The position numbers and the translations under genes are program-made. From Bacteroidales bacterium (lineage in GTDB: Bacteria > Bacteroidota > Bacteroidia > Bacteroidales > JAIOZK01), in assembly GCA_021738625.1 (NCBI GenBank), contig JAIPBS010000012.1:1-64000 (forward strand): 64,000 nucleotides of DNA. The letters run 5' to 3'. Numbering within the stretch: position 1 is the stretch's first letter; every line of letters starts with the position of its first letter. Positions 45,604 through 55,589 of this stretch are shown piece by piece. The notes under the pieces are model-generated. The model made no database searches. It was given only the letters and a program-made list of their open reading frames with translations, and was not told the DNA's origin.

Positions 45604-48600
45604 ATGCCGGCGAAAGATCATATTATAATCAGCAAGGCTTCGGAAAACAATCTGAAAGAAATCAGCTTAAGCCTACCTGCCAACAAGCTGATCATGGTAA
45701 CAGGCTTGTCGGGTTCGGGGAAATCATCTCTGGTGTATGATGTGATCTTCAGGGAAGCGGAAAACCGCTATCTGGGTTCCTTTTCCTCCTATGCCAGGCA
45801 ATTTATGGGAAGGATGAAAAAACCGGAAGTGGAAAAGATTGAAGGGCTTTCTCCGGCCATAGCAGTAAACCAAAAATCGGTGATAAATAATCCAAGATCA
45901 ACAGTCGGAACCTTAACCGGATTGTATGATTTTTTGCGGCTGATCTTTGCCCGTCTGGGAAAATCTAACCGACCGGATCATTTTGAAATCGATAGAAGCC
46001 TTTTTTCATTCAACAATCCAAAAGGCGCTTGTGAAAAATGTCTTGGATTGGGCGTTGAGGAGTATATTGATCTAGATCTGCTAATAAGCGATTCTTCGAA
46101 AACCCTGCGCCAGGGAGCTTTGTCCATCACCACAAGCAGCGGTTACATCATCTATTCCCAGGTTACCATGGACGTGTTGAACCAGGTATGCCAGGCGGAG
46201 GGGTTCAATGTGGATATTTCATGGGATAAATTGACAAAGAAGCAGAGGGATATTGTCCTTTACGGAAGTGATAAAATCGAGATCCCCTTTGGCAAACATA
46301 CCCTCGAATCGCGAATGCGATGGAGCGGAATTACAGCCAGGCCTCGCGAAACAGGTTATTATAAGGGCGTCATTCCTGTAATGGAAAACATACTTAAGCG
46401 AGACCGAAACAAAAATATCCTGCGCTTTGTCAGATCCGGTAAATGCTCCTTATGCCAGGGCAAAAGATTGAATGAGAAATCTTTATCGGTAAAGTGGCAG
46501 CAGAAAAACATTGCAGACTTTGCTAGCTTGACGGTTTTGGAACTGGATGAGAGCTTGCGAAAAATTTTAAAACCTGAGCACAGGGATGCTGTTGCCTCCA
46601 ATCTCATTTCTCAAATCCTAAAACGGACTGAAATCCTTGAAAAGCTGGGAACGGGCTATTTGCAGATTAACCGTGGCTCGGATACGCTTTCAGGGGGAGA
46701 GTCGCAGCGGCTGCGCTTTGCCAACCAGGTTTTATCGGATCTAAGTGGGATGCTGTATATTTTTGATGAACCCTCCATAGGGCTGCACCCGGTGGAGAAC
46801 CGAAAGATGATTGAAGTGCTTAAGGAGCTTCGTGATAGGGGAAATACAATAATTGTTGTTGAGCACGAAGACGATTTCATAAGACAGGCAGACCATTTGA
46901 TCGACATCGGGCCGGCGGCAGGGGTGAATGGGGGTGAAGTTTTGATCAACGCCGCAATAGGAGAGATCCCTGCTCTGCAAGTCAAAAGCCCCACCAGGGA
47001 TTACCTGCTCGGGAAAGAAACTTTTGAAATCAACAGGCATCCTTCGAATTCTGAAGAAAAAATTCACATAGACGATGCTGCAGAGCATAACCTCAAACAT
47101 ATTGATGTGGATTTTAAGCTCCATGCCCTGAATGTGGTGACAGGTGTTTCCGGCGCAGGTAAATCTACTTTAACGGAAGTGATCCTGAGCCGTTTCCTTA
47201 AAAAACAGTTGCATGGAGGCAAGGATCATCCCGGCAGATTTGATCGGCTCAGGGGATGGGAAAAGATCAAAAAGCTGGTGGCTATCGACCAGTCGCCAAT
47301 TGGTCGCACACCACGCAGTAATCCCGCAACCTATACCGGTTTGTTCGATCACATCCGAGATCTTTTTGCCGCCCTGCCTGGATCCAAAAACCGGGGATGG
47401 AGCAAAGGAAGGTTTTCTTTCAACAATAAAGGAGGAAGGTGTGAGACCTGCCAGGGAGCAGGCTATCGTCAAATAGGAATGCATTTTATGGGGCAGGTGG
47501 AGATTCTATGTGAGGAATGCAACGGGAGACGATTCAACGACGACACCCTGGAGGTAAAATTTAAGGATAAGAATGTTTATGATGTTCTGGAGATGTCGGT
47601 TGATGAAGCACTTTCATTTTTCACCGTACAAAAAAAGCTGAACAGGACTTTGCAAACCTTGCACCGGCTTGGCCTGGGATATGTGAAACTTGGCCAACGC
47701 TCCACCACTCTTAGCGGAGGCGAGGCTCAACGTGTTAAGCTGGCCTCTGAGTTGTCAAGGCCAGGTTCGTCGCACACCTTATATGTTTTGGATGAGCCCA
47801 CAACAGGCTTGCACAACGCGAATGTGAAAGTCCTGCTGCAAGCAATGAAGGAGCTTGTTGAACATGAAAATACGGTTATCCTGATCGAACATCATATGGG
47901 TTTGATCCTATCTGCCGACCATATCATCGACCTGGGGCCGGGTAGCGGAAAGCAAGGTGGTTACCTTCTTGCATCGGGCCCGCCCGAAGCCGTTATGCAA
48001 AACAACAAATCCCTTACCGGCCGCGCAATGAAAGCTTATATAAAGAAAAGTAGGGAATGGAAGATCCCATTTTCGGAACAGGTGAAGCAAAAGTACGGTT
48101 TGATCAGTTTTAAAGGTGTCAAAACACATAATCTGAAAAACATTGATGTTGATTTTCCCCAAAACAAACTCATCACTATCACGGGTGTTTCGGGTAGCGG
48201 CAAGTCTTCCCTGGCTTTCGATACCTTGTATGCAGAAGGCCGCAACCGCTTCCTGGAAAGTTATTCAGCTTATGTCAGGAGCCGGATAGGTATGCAGGGT
48301 GCGGCCGATTTTGACGAGGTGCATGGGTTGACACCTGTGCTCGCCATCGACAGGAAAGGCATGCGCATAAATGAGCGTTCTACAGTTGGCACCATGACAG
48401 GTCTTTATGAATTGTTTAGATTGATGTTTGCACGTGCTGCCAAATCCCCGGATAGCAAACAAGCCTATTCAACTTTATTCTCCTTCAACCACCAGCAAGG
48501 TGCTTGTGATTATTGCGAAGGGCTTGGAAAAGTTATGGTGTGCGATCCTGATAAACTGGTCACCCATCCCGAAGAATCTTTATTGGATGGCGCCATGCAG

Positions 48601-50508
48601 GGAACCAAAACCGGGAGATTCTACGGTGATCCTTATGGTCAATATGTGCCTACTTTGCAGGTGGCCGGGAAGAAGCAGGGAGTGGATTTTTCCAAGGCCT
48701 GGCAGGAGTTGATTCCCAGCAGTCGAATGCTGGCAATGTTTGGCAGCGGAAGTGAGGTTTATGAAGTTTGTTGGAGATACAAAAGAGGAAAACGCACAGG
48801 AACCCACAATTTTAAAGGAAAATGGCCCGGATTTGTAAACCTGATCAATGAAGAATACAAACGAAAGCATGCCGACCGGCGCGGGGAAGGCATGATGAAT
48901 GTGATGAGAAGTGATATCTGCCCTCAGTGCGGAGGAGCCAGGTTAAATGAACAGGCTTTATCCTTCGTTCTGTTTGGTAAAAATATAGCCCAACTCTCTG
49001 CCATGAGCATCCGGGAGTTGGTTTGTTTTTTTGATGAAATAAAGAAAAAAACTTTGGGTGGCGATCAGGAGAAGATCACAACAGAGCTTAGGAAAGAAAT
49101 TTATCGAAAGCTTATGACGCTATGCAACCTTGGCCTGAATTATCTTTCCATCGACCGGGCTTCTTCCGGTTTGTCGGGGGGGGAAGCACAGCGGGTGCGG
49201 CTTGCCGCCCAGATCGACAACGGGCTCACAGGAATGACTTTCGTACTGGATGAGCCCACCGTCGGATTGCATCCCGCCGATACGGATAAACTTATGAAAA
49301 TGATCAGGGATTTGCGAAACAACAATAACACAGTAGTGATGGTTGAGCACGACAAGGATGTGATCAATGCTTCGGATCATATTATCGAACTGGGGCCAGG
49401 CGCGGGCAAGCAGGGCGGAAACTTGATCGCCACAGGAGCGCCAGCTGAAATCAAAAAGAACAAACAATCTATTAGCGGAAAATACCTGAATGAAAGATTG
49501 TATGTTGATATTTCAAGAAAGAACTTACAGGAGGGCCTCCGCATAAAGAATGCAGGAGTTCATAATCTGAATATCCCTGAATTGCACGTGCCGGTTGGCG
49601 GGATCGTTTCCCTGACCGGTGTTTCCGGCAGCGGTAAGTCCAGCCTGATGTTTGATGTGATTGGTGCGTCATTCCATTCCAAAAGGCCAACAGGATGCAC
49701 AAGCATTAGCGGTCTGGAAAAATTCGATCGCATTATGGAAATCACCCAGACGTCCATTTCCACAAGCAAGATAAGTAACCCAGCCACTTATCTGGGCGCT
49801 TTTGATGAAATCCGTAAATTGTTTGCATCAACTGAGCAGGCCTCAAATCTTCAACTGAAGGTCGGCGATTTTTCTTTTAACAGCGGCAAGGGAAGATGCG
49901 AGCAATGTCAGGGACAGGGCCGGATCAGGGTGAGCCTGGATTTTGTTTCGGATGTTTCGTTGATTTGCGATGAATGCAAGGGAAGGCGCTACAAAGACAA
50001 AGTTTTGTCGTGCAAGTGGAATCAGAAAAACATACACGAAGTTTTGCGGATGACGGTGCTTGAGGCCCTGGATTTTTACTGGCAGGAAAGACAAGTGATC
50101 AAAAACCTCAAAGTGCTTGATCAGGTGGGATTGGGTTATTTGCAGTTGGGGCAAAGTACCGATACGCTTTCGGGCGGTGAAGTGCAAAGATTGAAGATTG
50201 CAAAAGAATTGAAGGATCAAACCTCCGGTAAAACGCTTTTTCTTTTCGACGAGCCGGGCACCGGATTGCATTTTCAGGACATTGAGGTATTGATGAGGTT
50301 GTTTAAAGGATTGTCAGAGCGAGGCCATAGCTTGATCATCATCGAACATGACCCGGATATCATTTTGCAAACCGACTGGGTGATCGACCTGGGGCCGGGC
50401 GGAGGCAGCGAAGGCGGAAGGGTTGTAGCCGAAGGAACACCGGAACAAATAGCTACAAAGGATCATTCTTTAACGGGCAGGGTCCTTCGAAAATACCTGT
50501 CGAAATAG
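45604..50508 (+). CDS. double-length UvrA-like ABC ATPase (four nucleotide-binding modules)
   Basis: 1634 residues from the ATG at 45604; a TTG start 13 codons upstream is less likely. Two UvrA-like halves of about 820 residues are joined in one frame. Each has two ABC modules, giving four Walker A (TGLSGSGKSS, TGVSGAGKST, TGVSGSGKSS twice), four LSGGE signatures (ESQR, EAQR, EAQR, EVQR) and four Walker B DEPxxGLH motifs, all intact. Several C-x-x-C pairs (CEKC, CETC, CEEC, CPQC, CDEC) mark zinc modules. In both halves the chain goes straight from the RSTVGT...LFAR region to SFN..(K/Q)GAC, so the UvrB-interaction insert of classical UvrA is absent. It probably recognises DNA lesions or DNA-bound drugs independently of UvrB. 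This is inference. Confidence 0.88.
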   Translation: MPAKDHIIISKASENNLKEISLSLPANKLIMVTGLSGSGKSSLVYDVIFREAENRYLGSFSSYARQFMGRMKKPEVEKIEGLSPAIAVNQKSVINNPRSTVGTLTGLYDFLRLIFARLGKSNRPDHFEIDRSLFSFNNPKGACEKCLGLGVEEYIDLDLLISDSSKTLRQGALSITTSSGYIIYSQVTMDVLNQVCQAEGFNVDISWDKLTKKQRDIVLYGSDKIEIPFGKHTLESRMRWSGITARPRETGYYKGVIPVMENILKRDRNKNILRFVRSGKCSLCQGKRLNEKSLSVKWQQKNIADFASLTVLELDESLRKILKPEHRDAVASNLISQILKRTEILEKLGTGYLQINRGSDTLSGGESQRLRFANQVLSDLSGMLYIFDEPSIGLHPVENRKMIEVLKELRDRGNTIIVVEHEDDFIRQADHLIDIGPAAGVNGGEVLINAAIGEIPALQVKSPTRDYLLGKETFEINRHPSNSEEKIHIDDAAEHNLKHIDVDFKLHALNVVTGVSGAGKSTLTEVILSRFLKKQLHGGKDHPGRFDRLRGWEKIKKLVAIDQSPIGRTPRSNPATYTGLFDHIRDLFAALPGSKNRGWSKGRFSFNNKGGRCETCQGAGYRQIGMHFMGQVEILCEECNGRRFNDDTLEVKFKDKNVYDVLEMSVDEALSFFTVQKKLNRTLQTLHRLGLGYVKLGQRSTTLSGGEAQRVKLASELSRPGSSHTLYVLDEPTTGLHNANVKVLLQAMKELVEHENTVILIEHHMGLILSADHIIDLGPGSGKQGGYLLASGPPEAVMQNNKSLTGRAMKAYIKKSREWKIPFSEQVKQKYGLISFKGVKTHNLKNIDVDFPQNKLITITGVSGSGKSSLAFDTLYAEGRNRFLESYSAYVRSRIGMQGAADFDEVHGLTPVLAIDRKGMRINERSTVGTMTGLYELFRLMFARAAKSPDSKQAYSTLFSFNHQQGACDYCEGLGKVMVCDPDKLVTHPEESLLDGAMQGTKTGRFYGDPYGQYVPTLQVAGKKQGVDFSKAWQELIPSSRMLAMFGSGSEVYEVCWRYKRGKRTGTHNFKGKWPGFVNLINEEYKRKHADRRGEGMMNVMRSDICPQCGGARLNEQALSFVLFGKNIAQLSAMSIRELVCFFDEIKKKTLGGDQEKITTELRKEIYRKLMTLCNLGLNYLSIDRASSGLSGGEAQRVRLAAQIDNGLTGMTFVLDEPTVGLHPADTDKLMKMIRDLRNNNNTVVMVEHDKDVINASDHIIELGPGAGKQGGNLIATGAPAEIKKNKQSISGKYLNERLYVDISRKNLQEGLRIKNAGVHNLNIPELHVPVGGIVSLTGVSGSGKSSLMFDVIGASFHSKRPTGCTSISGLEKFDRIMEITQTSISTSKISNPATYLGAFDEIRKLFASTEQASNLQLKVGDFSFNSGKGRCEQCQGQGRIRVSLDFVSDVSLICDECKGRRYKDKVLSCKWNQKNIHEVLRMTVLEALDFYWQERQVIKNLKVLDQVGLGYLQLGQSTDTLSGGEVQRLKIAKELKDQTSGKTLFLFDEPGTGLHFQDIEVLMRLFKGLSERGHSLIIIEHDPDIILQTDWVIDLGPGGGSEGGRVVAEGTPEQIATKDHSLTGRVLRKYLSK

Positions 50509-50613
50509 CCAATATTGATTTTATGCCAAAACCAACCAAATGAATTTGGGTGATAATCTCATGGGACGATTTATTACTCAGGAAATGCTGGGTTCCATCC
50601 AATCGTTCAATCT

Positions 50614-52668
50614 CTACCGCATCATCTCAAAACCCTTCCTGGCCAGCTCTTTGATGCTGTTGTTTTCGAGGAAGTCGGAAAGTTCGATGGAGATCCCGAA
50701 TTGTTTGTTGACTTCTCTTTCCAACTCAACCGCCCCGATGGAATCCAGGCCGTAGGACAAAACGGATTTTTCCGGATCGATCTGCCGTGGGTCCATACCT
50801 GTCTTTGCGGCCAGCCAACCGCTTAGCCAGCTTTCTATTTGCTTTGGTGAAAGTTCGTCGGCCCTGATAGAAGCGGGGGCTGTATCTTGTTTTGATTGTT
50901 GTTCCCAGGATGCCACTACATTCAACTCGTCATTCAGGTAAGCCTTTTTGGATGCCTGCCTGCGGATTTTGCCACTGCTGGTTTTGGGGATGCTACCCGT
51001 GCGCAGCAAAACAATGGCATGGGCTTGTAGGTCATGTTCTGTAGCCAGGGCGCTGCGGATGGCGTCGAACACTTCTTCCTTGTTGAGGTCTCTCAGAAAG
51101 GTACGTTCAACCTCCTGAAGGATCACCGGCCTTTCTTCTTCTTTCAAATCAATCGAAAAAGCCGCCCCGGAATACTTACGCAAGGCTTCATGTGCATTTT
51201 CCACGGTTTTCTCGATATCGTGCGGATAATGATTTTGCCCCCTGATGATGATAAGGTCTTTCAGCCTGCCTGTGATATAAAGCTGTCCTTCATGAATAAA
51301 ACCAAGATCGCCGCTACGCATGAAAGGGCCTTCACTTTCGGCGGTATAGGCTTCGAATGTGTGTTTTGTGCCCTGAGCATTGTTCCAGTAACCTTTGCAA
51401 ACCGAAGGGCCTTCCACCCAAATTTCGCCAATTTGCATATCCCTGCATATTTCCCTGCTCCCTGGGTCAACGATCAGAAGGCGGGTGCCCAGCCAGGGAT
51501 AACCGCAGGCCACCAGCTGTTTTGCCTGTTCGGCTTTATCGGTGATCACAGCCCGGTGCCCTGTTTCCATATTTTGGGAAAGAGTGAATGGATCTTCTTT
51601 GCGGTCACCGCCGGTTACCATCAACGTTGCCTCAGCCAGGCCGTAACAGGGATAGAACATCCGTGCTTCAAAACCGTTTTCTTTAAATCTATCCGAGAAG
51701 GCATCCAGCGATTGTATGCTGATGGGCTCGGCGCCGCAGAAGAATATTTTTACAGAAGACAGGTCGATCTCTTTTTTTTCTTCTTCGCTGATCTTTTCCA
51801 CACAATAGTCGAGGGCAAAATTGGGCCCGCCCGCGGTGCTGCCCTTATATTTTGTGATGGCTTTCAGCCAGCAGCCCGGATCGCGCAAAAAGGTGTTGGG
51901 AGGAATGATCACATTCATGCCGCCCGTATAAAGCGGTTGCAGCAACGCACCGATCAGCCCCATATCGTGGAAGGGAGGCAGCCAGTTAACGCCAACCAGA
52001 TTTTCGTCATGACCGAAGGATTGTTTGATGATCTCCAGGTTGGCCACCAGGTTGGCATGGCTGACCATGGTTCCGTTGGGTTTTCCGGTGGAGCCTGAAG
52101 TATATTGCAGGAAAGCAATATCCGAAGGCTCCATATCCGGCATTGTCCATTGCTTTGCCTTTACGGGATCAACATTTTCAATGATGGTGTGATCCAGTTT
52201 TTGAATTTGTTGATTTTCGCCAAAGTGCCTCTTCAGGTCTGCTGAGGTGGTTTTATTCGTGAGCACGGCTTTGGCTTCCGAGTTTTCGAGCAAAGTAAAA
52301 AAGCGGTTGTTGTTTCGGTTTCTGCGCAGGGCATGTGCCGGTATGGCGATCAGGCCCGCATACAGGCAGCCCATAAATCCTGCAATGAAGTCGATGCCTT
52401 CAGGTAATAAAAGCAAGCAACCTTCACCGGGCTGATGTTTTTGAAGCAGCTCAGCGGCAATGGCAGCAGCCTTCTGATCCAGTTCCCGGTAGGTAATGCT
52501 TTCTTTTTCATCAGAACCGTTTTGCAGGAAGATGAAAGCGGTTTTATCACCGGTATCGACTACATGTTTTTTGAATATATCTACCAGGGTTTCATATACC
52601 TTACCAGATTTTGCTTTGGAAGACAATTGCTGTAGAATTCCCCTCTTCACATCTGATCTATTTTTCAT
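50614..52668 (-). CDS. fatty acyl-AMP ligase with C-terminal acyl-carrier domain
   Basis: 684 residues. Adenylate-forming domain (about 1-590) of the FAAL type: LQYTSGSTGKPNGTMVSHAN ATP loop, GVNWLPPFHDMGLIGALLQP, and LKDLIIIRGQNHYPHDIEKT. A fused phosphopantetheine carrier domain (about 600-684) has GLDSIGAVEL with attachment Ser643. FAALs activate free fatty acids as adenylates and load them on carriers without CoA. Its start overlaps the stop of the radical SAM gene by 11 bp, so the leftward trio is an operon. Confidence 0.92.
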   Translation of the reverse strand: MKNRSDVKRGILQQLSSKAKSGKVYETLVDIFKKHVVDTGDKTAFIFLQNGSDEKESITYRELDQKAAAIAAELLQKHQPGEGCLLLLPEGIDFIAGFMGCLYAGLIAIPAHALRRNRNNNRFFTLLENSEAKAVLTNKTTSADLKRHFGENQQIQKLDHTIIENVDPVKAKQWTMPDMEPSDIAFLQYTSGSTGKPNGTMVSHANLVANLEIIKQSFGHDENLVGVNWLPPFHDMGLIGALLQPLYTGGMNVIIPPNTFLRDPGCWLKAITKYKGSTAGGPNFALDYCVEKISEEEKKEIDLSSVKIFFCGAEPISIQSLDAFSDRFKENGFEARMFYPCYGLAEATLMVTGGDRKEDPFTLSQNMETGHRAVITDKAEQAKQLVACGYPWLGTRLLIVDPGSREICRDMQIGEIWVEGPSVCKGYWNNAQGTKHTFEAYTAESEGPFMRSGDLGFIHEGQLYITGRLKDLIIIRGQNHYPHDIEKTVENAHEALRKYSGAAFSIDLKEEERPVILQEVERTFLRDLNKEEVFDAIRSALATEHDLQAHAIVLLRTGSIPKTSSGKIRRQASKKAYLNDELNVVASWEQQSKQDTAPASIRADELSPKQIESWLSGWLAAKTGMDPRQIDPEKSVLSYGLDSIGAVELEREVNKQFGISIELSDFLENNSIKELARKGFEMMR

Positions 52669-54052
52669 GGATGGGAATGGTTAGCTGATTGAAGATATCC
52701 CTGATGTCAATTCTTTGTCGTTCTCCCTCAAAAGTCAGGTTATGGTATTGCAGGTTGCTGGCATATGCCCAGGTAGCAGCCGTAGGATTTCTTGTTGCCT
52801 TCAATGTTTTAATGATCTTTCTTTTCAGTGTTTTATCATCGTAAAGTCTGGTCCATGACTCTTTTACAACGGATTCGAACGCATCGGCTTCCATTAGTTT
52901 TGGTTTATAAACCACTTCTGCGAAGGAATAGCGCTGCCAGTCTTCGGGATAGTTGGTGAACAACAACCGTCCTTCTTTTTTAAAGCGATTGTAAAGTAGT
53001 GTGCCGGGAAGAGGTGTAAGGATCGTTGTTTGCATGGCATCAATATCAGCACTCAGGATATAATCCGTCCTTTTTCTGATAGAATCCGCAGTGTCGGTAT
53101 CGAGCCCGAAAATGAAAGCACCGAGCACGGCAATATGATGTTTGTGAATGGCGTCGTAAATTTTTTGAAAGTTGTCGATACCAATCCGGATGTTCGTACT
53201 TTTGTTGGCAGCCTGCAGTTGATCGATCAATTCGGATTCAATGCCCAGGAAGATCATACGGCAACCGGCTTTGGCCATGTATTCAAGTACTTCCTCATTC
53301 TGTCCGATGTTCATTGATGCAGAGCAGAACCAATCTTTCTTAATTCCTCTGTCGATAATGCCTTTGCAGATTTCAATAATGCGTTGGGCCGACTTTTTTG
53401 AATATCCGATAAGGTTGTCATCCACGAAGTACACCCTTTTCTGGGGTATTTTGGAATACTCATCTATAACTTCCTGTACAGGACGTGGTCGGTAGGCCCG
53501 CCCATTAAATGTATGCACTGAACAAAAATCACAAAGATTAGGACATCCTCTTGTGGTTTGGATACTCCCAAAGGCATAGCCGGGATTATAAAGATCGATC
53601 CTTGGTTTGGGTGACTCAACCATGGGGAGCAATTTGCCTTCATACAAGCTTTCAAGCCTGTTCTTTTCAAAATCTTCTATCACTTTGGGCCAGATGCTTT
53701 CGGCTTCACCTTTTACCACGGTGTCCACGTATTGCAGAGCCTCATCAGGCAGCATGGAAGCATGGATTCCACCGATCACTGTCGGTACCTTATTTTCCCT
53801 GTAGATTGAAGCCAGCTCGTAAGCCCTGTAAATGGAAGAGGTCAAAGCGGTGAATCCAACCAGGTCTGCTTCTTTGTATTCAAAGCGCTCAAAATTTTCA
53901 TCCAAAATTTCAACATCCCAGTCAGGTGGCGTGAGTGCAGCAATGATCCCCAGGGACATAGGCGGATAAATGGATTCCCTGTCGCGGATCAGTCCTATGC
54001 GCCTTAGGTTCAGTGGATTTATCAACAGTAGTTTAAATCTTTTCTTTTTCAT
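52658..54052 (-). CDS. B12-binding-domain radical SAM protein (copy B)
   Basis: 464 residues. N-terminal Rossmann domain of the cobalamin-binding type (LLLINPLNLRRIG to about 145), then a radical SAM TIM barrel with the cluster motif C-x3-C-x2-C (Cys170, Cys174, Cys177 in GCPNLCDFC). The usual cobalamin DxHxxG signature is absent (DLVGFTAL instead), as in many class B members. Such enzymes methylate or rearrange unactivated carbons. It is a clear paralogue of the gene at 54090-55484, starting 37 bp after it. Substrate unknown; the FAAL downstream suggests an acyl chain or its product. Confidence 0.88.
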   Translation of the reverse strand: MKKKRFKLLLINPLNLRRIGLIRDRESIYPPMSLGIIAALTPPDWDVEILDENFERFEYKEADLVGFTALTSSIYRAYELASIYRENKVPTVIGGIHASMLPDEALQYVDTVVKGEAESIWPKVIEDFEKNRLESLYEGKLLPMVESPKPRIDLYNPGYAFGSIQTTRGCPNLCDFCSVHTFNGRAYRPRPVQEVIDEYSKIPQKRVYFVDDNLIGYSKKSAQRIIEICKGIIDRGIKKDWFCSASMNIGQNEEVLEYMAKAGCRMIFLGIESELIDQLQAANKSTNIRIGIDNFQKIYDAIHKHHIAVLGAFIFGLDTDTADSIRKRTDYILSADIDAMQTTILTPLPGTLLYNRFKKEGRLLFTNYPEDWQRYSFAEVVYKPKLMEADAFESVVKESWTRLYDDKTLKRKIIKTLKATRNPTAATWAYASNLQYHNLTFEGERQRIDIRDIFNQLTIPIHEK

Positions 54053-54089
54053 TCACTTCTCCGTAGTTGTTGTTTAGTATTATGTAGTT

Positions 54090-55484
54090 CTATGTTGTTT
54101 TTAATTGTAATCCAGCCAGCATTTTTTCCACATCAACCGGTTCCACGTTCTCCGTCAGACATAGATTATGCCTTTCTACATTAGCAAAATAAGCCCAAAC
54201 AGCAGCTTTGATATTTCTTGTTTTTTTCAGGGTTTGCAACATCTTTCGTTGCATCAGCTTGGCATCGTATACTCTTTCCCAAATCCTGTCCATGTCTTGC
54301 TTAAGTTCTTGCTGACTCATCAATAAGGGCCTATGGACCGGTTCCATAAAGTAATACCTTTCCCAGTCTTTTGGAAAGTTTGTATAAAGCAAACGGCCTT
54401 CCTTTTCCAGTCGGTCGAACAAATGGGTACCGGGCAAAGGGGTGACAATCGTACTTTGAATGGCATCGATGCCGGAGTTCAGGATATAATCTGCCCGGTT
54501 GTAGAGATCTTCCTTGCTGTCGGTATCCAGTCCGAAGATGAATGCACCCAATACACTGATGCCATGTTCGTTAATTTTCCTAAAGGTTTCCTGATAGCTG
54601 TCGGTACCCATTTTCAGGTTGAGCTTTTTGTTGGTTTCCTGCAGTTGACTGGCCTTTTCCGATTCCACGCCGATCAATACCAACCGGCAGCCGCTTTGTG
54701 CAGCAAGACTGAGCAATTCATCATCATCAGCGAAATTAAGGGAGGCCTGGCACACCCAGTCTTTCTTTATCCCGCGTTCAATGATGCCGCGAAAAAGCTG
54801 TTTAGCCCTTTCTGTGGATTTTTTGCTGTATCCGATTATATTGTCGTCAACAAAAAAAATACGTTGATGACTTATGGTTTCCATTTCATCCAGTACTTCC
54901 GCCACGGGACGTTGCCGGTATCTGCTCCCATTGAACTGATGCACGGTACAAAAGTCACAGTTCATGGGACAACCACGCGTGGTTTGCATGTTGGCCTGCA
55001 AATATCCTTGATGGAAAAGATCACGTCGTGGAACCTGCAGATTTTCAAGCGAAAGTAACTCCCCTTTGTATTTCTTTTTTAATTTATTGCTTTCAAAATC
55101 CCTGATCAGATCTTGCCAAACACTTTCAGCTTCTCCTATTACTACACTGTCTACGTACTGCAGACTTTCATCGGGCAACATGCTTGCATGGATGCCGCCA
55201 AGCACCGTATGGATGCCTTCTTCCCTGTATATGGAAGCCAGCTCATAAGCTCTGTTAACCGCCGAGGTGAGTGCCGTAAATCCAACCAGGTCTGCTTCCC
55301 TGTATTCGAAAGGATCGAAATTCTCATCTATGATCTCCACCTCCCAGTCCTCAGGAGTGAGTGCCGCCACAATTCCCAGCCCTAATGGTGGGGATATGGT
55401 GTTTACATCCACGATAGTATCCTTCTGATAGGAATTGAATGGATTTATAAGCAATAATTTCTTTTTTTTGTCGCTGCTTTTCAT
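54090..55484 (-). CDS. B12-binding-domain radical SAM protein (copy A)
   Basis: 464 residues from the ATG at 55484 (a TTG lies 6 codons upstream). Same architecture as its neighbour, with the cluster cysteines Cys172, 176 and 179 in GCPMNCDFC and shared text such as ADLVGFTALTSA, GGIHASMLPDE and GVESE. The two copies align from end to end, so they arose by tandem duplication and have diverged substantially. First gene of the leftward operon, diverging from the ACP gene across 105 bp. Confidence 0.88.
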   Translation of the reverse strand: MKSSDKKKKLLLINPFNSYQKDTIVDVNTISPPLGLGIVAALTPEDWEVEIIDENFDPFEYREADLVGFTALTSAVNRAYELASIYREEGIHTVLGGIHASMLPDESLQYVDSVVIGEAESVWQDLIRDFESNKLKKKYKGELLSLENLQVPRRDLFHQGYLQANMQTTRGCPMNCDFCTVHQFNGSRYRQRPVAEVLDEMETISHQRIFFVDDNIIGYSKKSTERAKQLFRGIIERGIKKDWVCQASLNFADDDELLSLAAQSGCRLVLIGVESEKASQLQETNKKLNLKMGTDSYQETFRKINEHGISVLGAFIFGLDTDSKEDLYNRADYILNSGIDAIQSTIVTPLPGTHLFDRLEKEGRLLYTNFPKDWERYYFMEPVHRPLLMSQQELKQDMDRIWERVYDAKLMQRKMLQTLKKTRNIKAAVWAYFANVERHNLCLTENVEPVDVEKMLAGLQLKTT

Positions 55485-55499
55485 AGTATTGTCAGTCAG

Positions 55500-55507
55500 C
55501 AAAATTA
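55500..55507 (-). promoter_or_regulatory. candidate -7 box (TAATTTTG on the minus strand)
   Basis: TAnnTTTG match 16 bp before the radical SAM start at 55484, in the divergent gap with the ACP operon. Confidence 0.4.
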
Positions 55508-55565
55508 ATGATTTATTTAACTTTTGGCTTGAAGGACTATTTTAAATCTCTTTTGAAAAATAAAC

Positions 55566-55573
55566 TAAATTTG
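55566..55573 (+). promoter_or_regulatory. candidate -7 box TAAATTTG
   Basis: TAnnTTTG match followed by CATC, 17 bp before the ACP start at 55590. Together with 55500-55507 it forms a back-to-back promoter pair. Confidence 0.4.
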
Positions 55574-55589
55574 CATCTATAAAAATGAA

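Noticed and set aside
45604-50508. Possibility that the double UvrA is an assembly or frameshift artefact joining two genes
   Set aside because: The frame is continuous, the two halves differ throughout, and there is no stop or start-like junction between them near residue 835.
51034-52098. 354-codon plus-strand reading frame
   Set aside because: It lies entirely antisense to the FAAL gene, whose motifs are complete. The long frame is a codon-bias shadow.
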